DNA of 64,000 nucleotides from Akebia trifoliata (Eukaryota > Streptophyta > Magnoliopsida > Ranunculales > Lardizabalaceae), in assembly GCA_017979445.1 (NCBI GenBank), contig CM030711.1:12607092-12671091 (forward strand), given 5' to 3'. The position numbers and the translations under genes are program-made. Below, piece after piece: positions 1 through 9,572 of the stretch. The notes under the pieces are model-generated. The model was not told the origin of the DNA, did not search any database, and saw nothing but the letters and a program-made list of their open reading frames with translations. Within the stretch, counting starts at the first letter, position 1, and every line of letters starts with the position of its first letter.

Positions 1-1564
1 TAGGCACCAACCCCGCCCGGCCAAAGCCGGTCTCTACTAACTTCCCAAATATATCACATTGCTAAAAACCTAGATAAAAATAAAAAAATTACATACCTTT
101 CCGATAGCAAGGATTTTGTTCCCTCAGATCTGACAAAAAGAGCTCCTTGTACTGTACTTCTTTGCTTCGTTCTGTCTCCGGATTTGACTTCGGATCTCCT
201 AAATCAAGGTATCTCCTTATTTTTGGATCTGAACTCTTCAAGTTTGTTACGGATTTGGAGGTGTTTTTGGAGGGATTTTAGGTGTTTTCTAGACTAAAAT
301 TGAAGGAGGGATGTTAGGTAAGGAGTTGGGACTCCAAAACTAGGGTTTATGGGGGGGCTAGGGGAGCTTTTAGACCTACTTCTCTTAGGGGTTATGATTT
401 GATACGAAAATAGGTGTGAGAGCACCTCTATTATAGAACTTTTTTAAGGTTGATTTGGATAGAGTTAGTGTTTAATTAGAGATCTTTTAATTAGAGTTGT
501 GTTTAGTTAAAATTGTTTTAGGTAGAATTGTGTTTTAATTAGAATTGTTTTAGGTAGAATTATTTTTAAGTTAGAACTCTATAGATAGAATTATTATTTA
601 ATTAGAATCTATTATGACTTTTGGTCTTATTTGATTGATTTAATGTTTTGACTTTAGTCTTAATTGATTGACTTTTAATATTTTGACTTCAGTCTTGCTT
701 AATTGACTTTAATTTTGACTTTAGTCTCACTTGATTGACTTTAATACTTTGACTACAGTCTTGCTTGATTGACTTTAAATTTTTGGAGAACCCCCTTCCA
801 TTATTTCTTTAATTCTTTGGACCCCCAAATGGAGGGGTCCTTAAAGAAATATCCCACGAACCCTCAACAATTTTTGTCTGAGAGTCCGATTAATCAATTT
901 TTTAGGTTCAAAATTTTAAATTAATTTCATTAATGTTTCACTTTAATTATTAATGTTTTATTTATTAATTTCGAATTTTTTAACTATGAAAATTGTGAAA
1001 TTACCGTTTTGCCCCCGGAGAGGACTTTTCACGTTTTTAAGTCGGTTTTTAATGTTCTAGGATGTTTTAGAATCGATTTTTCATAAGGAATTCAATGGAA
1101 ATATTATTTTGTGTCATTTATGAAGTTTTTTCTGTGAAATGATTGTGAACTTTATGATGGGCATTTTCGTAATTTTGTCAAATTCTGTTAAAATTGGTGA
1201 AATGAAATGATTTATTTGGTTCCGATTTGTTATTTTATGTGTTCGAGAGAGTTTTCCTAAGCGTAACGTAGGCTCTAGGGTTGTTTGAGTTAAGGGTATT
1301 TTGGTAATTTGTAATTTTTTAGTGATTTTATCGTGTGAAGTTTCTTTTTGGTCTGCCAAGATGATGATTTCTATGTTTTTGCGTCGTATTTTCCTAGCGT
1401 AGCGTGGTTTCTAAGGTTTTGTCAATTCGAGATACCTCATCAGGATTTCTGAAACACATCTGGTAACAAAATAAAGCAACGGAATACACATCCATCATTG
1501 GGAATCATTGCAATCGGATTGACGAGTTGATTAATCAGGCGAGTGCAAAAATGGGATGTCTACA
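1..1564 (-). repeat. 3' LTR of E1 (truncated by window edge)
   Basis: It is homologous to 9748-11305 and ends, in plus-strand view, with the gtctaca terminus, which is the TGTAGAC start of the LTR on the minus strand. The first ~175 bases of the LTR as seen in the right copy lie beyond the window. The TATA region seen in the right LTR is altered here by small indels near 430-445. Confidence 0.85.
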
Positions 1565-1581
1565 GATGCCCCTCTTGGCAG
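1565..1581 (-). other. polypurine tract of E1
   Basis: Read on the minus strand, a purine-rich stretch containing AAGAGGGGCATC lies directly before the TGTAGAC start of the 3' LTR. The same box stands before the 3' LTR of E2 (40001-40016), which supports its role in plus-strand priming. Confidence 0.65.
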
Positions 1582-1924
1582 AGGGGTTGAAGCAAGCTAG
1601 ATAGCAAATCTATTTTGGTAGATAGTGCGATATCTGAATGTCAAAGCTAGTGACAGTCATTTACAGCCTGATTTTAGCAATCGTCGGGGTGTTCGGATCC
1701 TTGAGGGTAAAGCTCTCCCCGAATTAAAAGTTGTCAGGTCCTTGAGCGAGAGCTCTCACTGACAGTGTCAGATCCTTGAATTTTAGAGAATCTTCCCTGA
1801 CTAAAAAGTGCAAGTGTGTGCACTGTGTGAAATTGAGAGTAAAATCTGAGTGTAAACACAAACTCGAGAAAATTTAAATTATATTTGAGACAAATCTGAG
1901 CAAAAGTTGGGAGAAAGTTTAAAT
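1582..1924 (-). other. conserved 3' untranslated segment of E1
   Basis: This non-coding segment closely matches 39690-40000 of E2 in the opposite orientation. It holds three short direct repeats of the pattern ctcaaggatctgac, spaced about 50 bases apart. No coding potential was seen. It is the shared stretch between the variable tandem array and the PPT. Confidence 0.6.
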
Positions 1925-3005
1925 GTCCTACTCTACCTACTCTAGGTGAAAGAGTAATAAATTTATATTTTTTTAAGGAGAGTTATTCTACCTACTCAGA
2001 GTGAAAGAGTAATGCACTAAATTTTTTTTGGGAAGTTCTACTCTACCTACCTGGAGTGAAAGAGTAATGAACTATTTTTGTTTTTTGTTTTTTGGAAGTT
2101 TTACTCTACCTACTCGGAGTGAAAGAGTAATGAACTAAGCTTTTTAGAAGTCCTACTCTACCTGCCCAGGGTGAAAGAGTAATGAACTAATTTTTAAGGA
2201 GTCCTACTCTACCTGCCCAGGGTGAAAGAGTAATGAACTAATTTTTTTTTTTGGAAAGTTCTACTCTACTCTTACCTACTCGGAGTGAAAGAGTAATGAA
2301 CTAAATTTTTTTTGGGAAGTTTCTACTCTTCCTACTCGGAGTGAAAGAGTAATGAACTAAGCTTTTTTAGAAGTTCCTACTCTACTTGCCCAGGGTGAAA
2401 GAGTAATGGAACTGAATATTTTTTTGGGAAGTTCTACTCTACCTACTCGGAGTGAAAGAGTAATGAACTAATTTTTTGAGTCCTACTCTACCTGCCAGGG
2501 TGAAGAGTGAATGAGTAATGATTAATTTTTTGGGAAGTTCTACTCTACTTACTCGGAGTGAAAGGTACTGAACTAATTTTTTAGGAGTCCTACTCTACCT
2601 GCCCAGGTTGAAGAGTAATGAACTAATTTTTTTTTTGGAAAGTTCTACTCTACCTACTCGGAGTGAAAGAGTAATGAACCAAGCTTTTGAGAGTCCCTCT
2701 ACTGCCCAGGGTGAAAGAGTAATGAACTAATTATTTTGGGAAGTTCTACTCTACCTACTCGGAGTGAAAGAGTAATGAACTAATTGTTTTGGGAATCCTA
2801 CTCTCTGCCCGGGTGAAAGGGTGAAAGAGTAATGAATTAATTATTTTGGGAAGTTCTATTCTACCTACTCAAGTGTGAAAGAGTATAAACTAATTTTTTC
2901 TGGAGTTTCTACTCTACCTACTCGGAGTGAAAGAGTAATGAACTTTTTTTTTCTTTTTTAGGAAGTTCTATTCTACCTGCTCAGGGTGCAAGAATAAAGA
3001 ACTAA
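1925..3005. repeat. minisatellite, ~55-60 bp unit, about 18-19 copies
   Basis: Units contain ctactctacctactc followed by ggagtgaaagagtaatg and an A/T-rich spacer of variable length. Two unit variants occur, one with tacctactcggag and one with tacctgcccaggg. Each unit has an internal dyad (TACTC...GAGTA). The array lies in the 3' untranslated region of E1, between gag and the 3' LTR. E2 has an unrelated array at the same relative place. Confidence 0.9.
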
Positions 3006-3673
3006 GCTTGAGGGAACAAACGGGGGATTAACCTCGCATTTGACTTTTTTTTTAATAAAAAGTTGGATTTTATGAAGGTCTGGTAAATATTTTTAACTTC
3101 TCTTTGAATCTGAGGAGTTTTTCAAAATTACTATCAAGCGGGTAACCTATGGCAAAGTTAACCTTATCCTTTGGGGGTTGAAATTGACCAGACATCAGAG
3201 AAACAAAATGCCCCTAGTTTGACAAGGAACATTGCACTAGGGATAATTGAATATATTTTGAAAATAATATGCCCCTAGTGTAAGGGGGGAAAACTGTACT
3301 CTTTAGAAAAAAACGAAGTGCCCTTGTTATGAAAGTTTGAAATCCTTGATTACCGCAAGCGCAATAAAGGTTTAACTTTTATATTTTGACTTTTTGATAT
3401 TGAAGATTTTGAGTCAGGCTCAAAGACATTGGAACAAAATATTTCTTTCTGAAATTCATCATAGAATTTGTTCTTTCTCCCCGTCGGTTCGCTTAGGACA
3501 TGAAACTCTTCATCATCAATCATAGACGAGATACTTGTATCCACTGAGTCTATATTTGGTTCAAACTGGATATTGAAACTTGATCATTCGGACTTCTGAT
3601 ATTTCGGCTCGGGCTACCTTTTCAGCTTCTCAACTCAATGGAGATTTTCTTTTATTTTTTGATAGCTCTCAGT
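3006..3673 (-). other. non-coding 3' region of E1
   Basis: It is A/T-rich and contains phrases such as gcccctag...tttgacaagg that also occur in E2 near 37560-37700 on the other strand, so it is shared element sequence. A 64-codon minus-strand reading frame (3350-3544) has no recognisable similarity and I do not support it as a gene. Confidence 0.5.
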
Positions 3674-3890
3674 TTTGCCTAGATTGCCTATCCAGGTTTT
3701 CAATCTAGCGAGCATGCTCTAGCTTTTGCCTAGATCGTCTTTTTAGGTTTTCGATCTAGCGAGCTTACAATTTTTTCTTTTTTTCTTACTTTGATTGTTG
3801 CCAAGGTCATCCTTTCAGATCTTCAACCTTGCGAGCTTACCTTAATTTTTGCCTAAGCCGCCTTTTTTGGGTTTTCAACTTAGAAGATTT
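3674..3890 (-). repeat. array of four hairpin units with compensating stem changes
   Basis: Four degenerate direct repeats each form an inverted repeat. Arms in plus-strand view are 3679-3686/3701-3708 (CTAGATTG/CAATCTAG), 3730-3737/3752-3759 (CTAGATCG/CGATCTAG), 3802-3807/3826-3831 (CAAGGT/ACCTTG) and 3853-3857/3879-3883 (CTAAG/CTTAG). With 6-bp stems the loop is 18 nt in the first three units and slightly longer in the fourth. Sense-strand loops share the pattern TGAAAACCTGAAAAGGTG, and each unit is followed by GGCAAAA or a close variant. Three matching units occur in E2 at 37855-38030. The stems differ in sequence but keep pairing, which points to selection on structure or on a symmetric binding site. 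Confidence 0.8.
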
Positions 3891-4211
3891 TTTTCTTCTT
3901 CTTCCCTTCTGAACTTCTGGAGTTGCTGTCTGATCATGCTTTGCTATCTTCCTTGACTTCTCGCACGGTACTTAAGAGGACTTTCATGGGTAAGCTTAGG
4001 ACTAGGTATAAAAAGAAAGGGATTTTGAGGCTCAAAAACCCAAATGCCCCTTGTGTGACATTTCCTTTTAAATTATTTTCTTTTTCCTTGAATTTTCTTC
4101 CCCACTTTGACAATATTTTTCTTTTGAATTTTTTTTTAGATTTTTTCTTTGTCGGGGAATCTATTTTTATTTTTTTGATGTGGTCGGGCCTGAAGTAACT
4201 TCTCAGGTTGC

Positions 4212-4250
4212 CTACGTACCCCAGAATTTTGGGATCAGACCAAAACGTAG
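4212..4250 (-). other. conserved CTACGT...ACGTAG hairpin of E1
   Basis: Inverted arms CTACGT (4212-4217) and ACGTAG (4245-4250) enclose a second pairable pair, CCCC/GGG-type runs at 4219-4222 and 4231-4233. The same hairpin with the same order of inner and outer stems is present in E2 at 37413-37463 with a different, longer loop. On the sense strand the right arm is part of the box GGGGTACGTAGGCAA. Function is unknown. Confidence 0.65.
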
Positions 4251-5526
4251 TTCGAATATTTTTCCCTCCCTTAGGTTAGGTGATCGGGCTAAGAAAGAAG
4301 AAAGCATAATTTTTTTCTTTTTGAAAAGGCTGCGAAAGGGTTGAGAAAGGATATATTGAACTGGGTAATAAGAGAATTGATTCGGTCAAAGATGGCCTCC
4401 TTAAATGTAGTACCGTTTGATTTGGTTAAGGTTGGTTGATTCTGGTAATTCGATTCCATCATGATCTGAAGTCTAACAGTTTTCCAGATAATATTTCCTG
4501 ATGATTGAATCTCTCCAATTGAGTTCAAACTTTCTATGATCGAGAAGAATACTCAAAAAAAATTTTGGGGTAGTCTGATGCTTAGATCTTTGACTTATAA
4601 GTGATGAACTTTGACTTTCTTGTCAAACATGCAAGTGACTCCTCTCCATTGACAGACCCAATCTGTTTCTAACAATTAACTTCTATCAAGACCTTGAGAT
4701 ACAGGATTTTCCCTTTTAACCGGTAAGATTGATTCCATATCATACTAGAGTGACTCTAGTAGAAGACTGTATTGAAGTGTAATATGTCCATAATGCGAAT
4801 GGTAACTTTTCTGGCCAATCCCGGTGTGATATGTGATTGACACCATTTTCACGATGATTGTCTTGAGATTTTACTGGCTGCTTCAACTATTCCATCGATT
4901 TTAAAATTCCAGCACTGATACATTTTATAATCCTCATCTGACTATGTTAGTCAATTCTCGTTTGTATATGTGGTGTTCTCATAGGATGGGTATATATTTC
5001 ATGTTGAACACACTCCAAATTTAACTGACATATCCTTATAGGGCCCATGTAAGCAAGTCTTTTGAATTTTCTGAATAAATTCATCATCTCTTTGTGATCC
5101 TCTTTGTAATATGTTAGTTGCCCAATATGTTAACTTTTAATTCTGGGGATAAGTTAGTTCCAATATGAATTTCTTGGGAATTATTTTTGTTCCGAGGTCA
5201 ATGACCTTTAGTTCCTCGAGCAAGACATTTATCTTCTCATTCAAGAGGGGGTTCCTTATTAGAGGAATTTCTCTTTGAAGCCAGTTATTAGTTAACTCGT
5301 TAATGCGCTCAAGGTATTCAAAATTTTTTTATTCAATTAAATTTAGATGGGGCGACTGACACCATTGCAGACTCAACAAACTAACTTGACTAGAACAAAA
5401 TAAGAAATAAAAAGACAGATTTGATTACTAACTTGATAGAAATAATCGGACTCAAGACTCATAAACAACTAAAGACAATTACCCACAACGGGCTTGATTA
5501 CAGACTGAGAATTCGAGAAACTATGG
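4251..5526 (-). other. gag-to-3'UTR spacer of E1, no intact gene
   Basis: This 1.3 kb stretch lies just downstream of gag where pol would lie in a full-length gypsy element. Only short frames are open, including 4289-4528 on the minus strand, and none shows protease, RT or integrase motifs. It may be decayed pol or replacement sequence, and I cannot tell which. Confidence 0.4.
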
Positions 5527-7104
5527 TTAGAATGAGTTTTCTTCTTCAGATTTTTTGCATTCTTCAGACTTACTTCTTCTCTCTTGGCCAAGACTGCATT
5601 TGGTGGTGAAAACCTCATTAGGGACCGTCACTTTGGTAAAAGGAGGGCTAGGAGGTTTATGATTGACTGATCGGATGAGAAGGATTGGGTCAAACAAGAG
5701 TTGAGTATTGGATACCATGTTCAAAGTCTGAGGAGGTTGGTAACTGGGTAGAGGGTTGGTAGTAACATTCGGTTGCTCAGGGGCAGGGACAGTAATTTTT
5801 TTGGCGTCGATGAGGTCTTGAACTGTATGACGAAGAGCGACACAACGATCAGTAAGATGACCGGGATTTTGGTGAAACTCACAAAATAGGTTGGGATTGT
5901 GAGAAGTGGGGAGTGGATTTGGTAAAGGTCGAGGTTGGAGAGGTGCAATGAGCCCTTTACTTAATAGTTTTTGAAGGACAATGCTCAAAGGCATCCCAAG
6001 ATTGGTGAATTTCCTACGCGGTCGAGGTTGATTAGGGTTAACTTGGTTACTAGGCAAGATAGTAGATTGGACGGGTGTAGTAGACGTATTGGCTACATAG
6101 GCGTGATCAGTACTAGACTTAGAATTGGTAAAAGGCTTTTTGAACTTGTTGTCAGAAGGATTGGAAAGGATTTCGGAAGCGAAAGCATCTTCCAATTGGC
6201 TACCAGCTTGCAATAGAGACTCGAATGTAGGAAGGTATTGGGAAACTAGATGTCGGGCATACCCTTGCAAGAGGTTTTTTAAGATAATAGCCACTTGTTC
6301 TTTCTCTGAAGGTCTATCCCACATTTGTGCAGCCTTGGCCCTCCAGCGACCAATGAAATCAGTGAATGTCTCCCCATTTTTCTGTTTAGTTGCTTCCAAA
6401 TCCCTTCTTGAGGTCTCAATCTCAGTACTGTATTTATACTGATGCCAGAAGGCCTTTGACATGTTTTCCCATGTACCCACAGTAACTGGATCTTGAGACA
6501 TTAACCAACGTAGTGCTGATCCCGATAGAGTTCTTTGGAACAACAATGTCATTTGTTCGTCGCTGAGCCCCATAGTGCGCATGTTGGTAACATACACCTT
6601 AAGATGTGTTTTTGCACACCCTGTCCCACTGAACTTGTCCATTTCAGGCATCACAAACTTCTCTGGCAAATGGATTCTAGGGATGCGATTTAAAGCTTCA
6701 ATGCCTGCTGCAATTTCATCAATACCCTTTATACTTTTCATCGCTGACTCCAATTGAGACATTCTATTAGATAATGCCGGATTCTCATCAACATACTCTT
6801 CATCTCCGTCGAGCTCGAAGACTTCACGTGGACGTTTCTCTTCAACCTTTTTCCCCTTTAGTCATCAGGGAATTCCCGTTGATTCCGAGGTCTGTTCTAA
6901 CATTTCCACTTTGCCTTTTATATTGCTGATATCATTGGCAAAGGCTGCCAAGATCTTACGGATCTCTGTGAGCTCAGATTCTGAAGCCATCTCTGCTTGT
7001 TGACTTGGTACTGTGGTTCTTTCTAACCGACTGGACTTACGACTCCAACTAGGAGGTGGACGCTTGAGTTTGGGCGCAATGATAATCCTATATGACCCCA
7101 TCAA
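5527..7104 (-). pseudogene. gag: gag polyprotein of E1, interrupted by two tandem stops
   Basis: Gag forms the virus-like particle of the retrotransposon in the cytoplasm and packages its RNA. One reading frame runs from 7104 to 5527, with a likely start at the internal methionine near 6990 (MASESELTEI). It is broken by two consecutive TGA codons at 6867-6862. Downstream the frame continues with an acidic linker and, from the methionine at 6762, 411 uninterrupted codons. The core contains KFSGTGCAKTHLKVYV, SALRWLMSQD and FTDFIGRWRAKAAQMW, which match the retrotransposon gag domain. Near residue 290 of the 411-aa part is a zinc-knuckle-like CEFHQNPGHLTDRC (C-x2-H-x4-H-x4-C), typical of Tat-lineage gag. 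The E2 gag is clearly homologous and lacks these two stops. No pol gene follows. Readthrough of a double stop is unlikely, so this copy is probably inactive. Confidence 0.85.
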
Positions 7105-9552
7105 AGGTAGATTTAGTCAATTTCGGTATTAACCCCTTGATAACATTTTTAAGAATCCTGAGATTTTATTGAATATATCATTTGTAAATCATTTTTCCTT
7201 CATTCTCTTTTCTTCTAGAAAACATTTTTTTTTGAAAAATCTTGTTCTTATGGAAAACACTTTTTCTGGAAAATATATATATATTTTTTAGAGAACATTT
7301 CTTCTAGAAAATACTTTCCTTTTGTAAACCATTTCTCTTCTTTAAAAATGGGTTGAAACCCGAATTTAGAAAAGAATTTGATTTCCATTTTGATCTAAAT
7401 GGCCCGACCCATCATGATTATTGGATCGAGATGGACTGGGTCATTATAAATTATTGCAAAAAATGGATTCTTTATTGGGTCGGTGCACCCATTTTAATTT
7501 TCAAAAAGAAAATTTTTTATCCTTGAGGACAACCATACATTCTTGATCTCATCATTCACATCACTCACATACATTCATCAATCACATGCATTCATTCAAT
7601 AAACAACCCGGGAACACCCACGATAAGTTCGAGTCGTGACCTACTGGGAAGGTTTCTAGACTCTAAGCTTACTACGTGCAATGCATTTTTATCTGGCCAC
7701 CCTTGCCCAAGCACACCTATATACCTTTCGATACGTGGTGACTTGGTTTGATATACCGTATAGGTGATAATCTAAAACCTCAATTCACTTCTCTGAAGCC
7801 AAAAACAGCCAGTTTGATCTCCAGTTGAGAGGTGGCGCACAATGCTGAGCAAGGGCCCACTTAAATACCTCTCGTCTAGAATAGACGTAGTCTATCCCCC
7901 TCGTACAGTAGGGTACAGCGGGGCAAGATCTTGCTTAGGCACCGGTTTTGACCAAGAAGTGCAATTGATATACTTAGACTATCTTTTATACCTACGGGTA
8001 CGAGTCAAGAGTTGTAGCTTTCATAAATGGTTTGGCATCCCACGAGGGGACCGACCACGTACTAGTACTACGTTGGCAATCGGGACATGTGACTGTGTGG
8101 CTTACAATAGGTCAAAGGCTCAGGTCGCTCCAGCCTGGGTGCATCAACATACTTCTCAGAATCACCTGATCAGATGGTATTGATGCCTCCAGTTTGATAT
8201 ACCCTAAGGTACGTGACTGGAGTTGTGGGTTTCATGAATGACGTTGCATCTCCGAAGAGACCGGGACATGCACTAGTGCCACGTTGGCTAAATGGGACGT
8301 GTAAGTGAGTAAAACAGTAAACGTGCATGTGGTGTGTGCAAAACAGGGTGGGGTGTGCCCGGGACCTTTTTCAAACAAATGGGCCCATGAATCCAATCAA
8401 ACAATCATACATTTAATCAAAACCAAAATCATTCAAATCATATGAATATTCAATTAAGATCACATTATTCCCATCACATAAGCACATTAACATTACGATC
8501 AACATCAATCATGTATTTCAAGCAAGATCATGGTAAATTAATCAATAAATATGGCATATGATAATGATCAAACAAACATTGCAATAGGCATAATTTTTAT
8601 AATTTTTAAGGTCCAATCAATGATCACTTTTGGGTGATCCAAAATAAATCGAGATTCCAATAGGTGTTACATTGATGATAGAATGACAATGGTTGAGATG
8701 AGCTCACTCTCAAGAACATTAATTGTGCCAACATTAGATAAATTCAGATTTTCTGTGAATTAGGAAAATACAATCTGAACTTGCATCGATGATATCTAAG
8801 GCTCCCGATAACGAAATCGAGTGAACTCAAGTTCTAAATTAATCTACTCGATGAGATCTACATTTTATTAATAGGTGTCCAGACTTAGTTCTCACCAGAA
8901 TGTTCTGTAAAAACGTTTTAACGTTGCTGTCCTAACTTTCATTCAGAAATAATTCCAGATTTACAGATTGAACTTGCATCGATGATATCTAAGGCTTCCG
9001 ATAACGAAATTGAGTGAACTCATATTCTAAATTAATCTACTCGACGAGATCTATGTTTTATTAAAGGCTCCCAGGCTTAATTCTCACTAGAATATTCTCT
9101 AAAAAAGTTTTAACATTGATGTCCCAACTTTCATTCTGAAATAATTCCAGATTTACAGATTGAACTTGCATCGATGATAACTAAGGCTTCCGATAACGAA
9201 ATTGAGTGAACTCAGATTCTAAATTAAGCTACTCGATGAGATCTATGTTTTATTAAGAGGCTCCCAGACTTAATTCTCACTAGAATATTCTCTAAAAACG
9301 TTTTAATATTTCTGTCCAACCTTAATCATTCCATCATTTTCATAGGTCAATTTGAATCTTTCATTATTTAGGGGTCATCAAAAAATGATCCTTAATTGGA
9401 AAAAAATGCAATACCCAAAATCATCTACAATCAAGACAAAAAATAAATAAAAAGAAAAAATAAATAAAATAAATCCAATTAAATAATAAAAAAATCTAGG
9501 TCATCTTGGCAATGCTCCCACATTTGAGATTTTTCAAGTTTGATCTTCAATA
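7105..9552 (-). other. 5' leader of E1
   Basis: A long non-coding leader lies between the PBS and gag on the minus strand. It holds the 192-bp tandem repeats (8776-9330), a short palindrome ATAGACGTAGTCTAT at 7881-7895, and sequence around 7825-8000 that recurs in element M (33355-33500) and, on the other strand, near 25725-25880. Frames such as 7842-8183 on the plus strand have no supporting similarity. Confidence 0.6.
8776..9330. repeat. tandem repeat, ~192 bp unit, nearly three copies
   Basis: The phrase gaacttgcatcgatgata begins near 8776, 8969 and 9161, giving a period of about 192 bp. Each unit also carries taacgaaat.gagtgaactca and ctactcga.gagatct. The second and third units are closer to each other than to the first. 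The monomer length is in the range of plant satellites. Confidence 0.85.
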
Positions 9553-9571
9553 GTCCCCAGTGGAGTCGCCA
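9553..9571 (-). other. primer binding site of E1, tRNA-Arg type
   Basis: Minus-strand sequence TGGCGACTCCACTGGGGAC starts one base after the LTR end. It begins with the TGG expected for pairing to a tRNA CCA end. I associate this sequence with tRNA-Arg priming in Ogre-type elements. E2 has the same site with one change, and element M a version with three changes. Confidence 0.75.
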
Positions 9572-9572
9572 C

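Noticed and set aside
1925..3005. CRISPR-like regular repeat pattern (also at 38700-39560 and 32818-33240)
   Set aside because: The spacers are themselves repeated or low-complexity, units vary in length, and the context is plant retrotransposon. These are minisatellites.
5971..6757. Plus-strand frames opposite the E1 gag
   Set aside because: They are antisense shadows of gag.
7842..8183. 113-codon plus-strand frame
   Set aside because: It is antisense in the E1 leader, with no similarity and no support from homologous leaders in M or at 25.7 kb.
9553..9571. tRNA gene suspected from TGGCGACTCCACTGGGG
   Set aside because: It is only the complement of a tRNA 3' end beside an LTR. No cloverleaf or A/B boxes are present.
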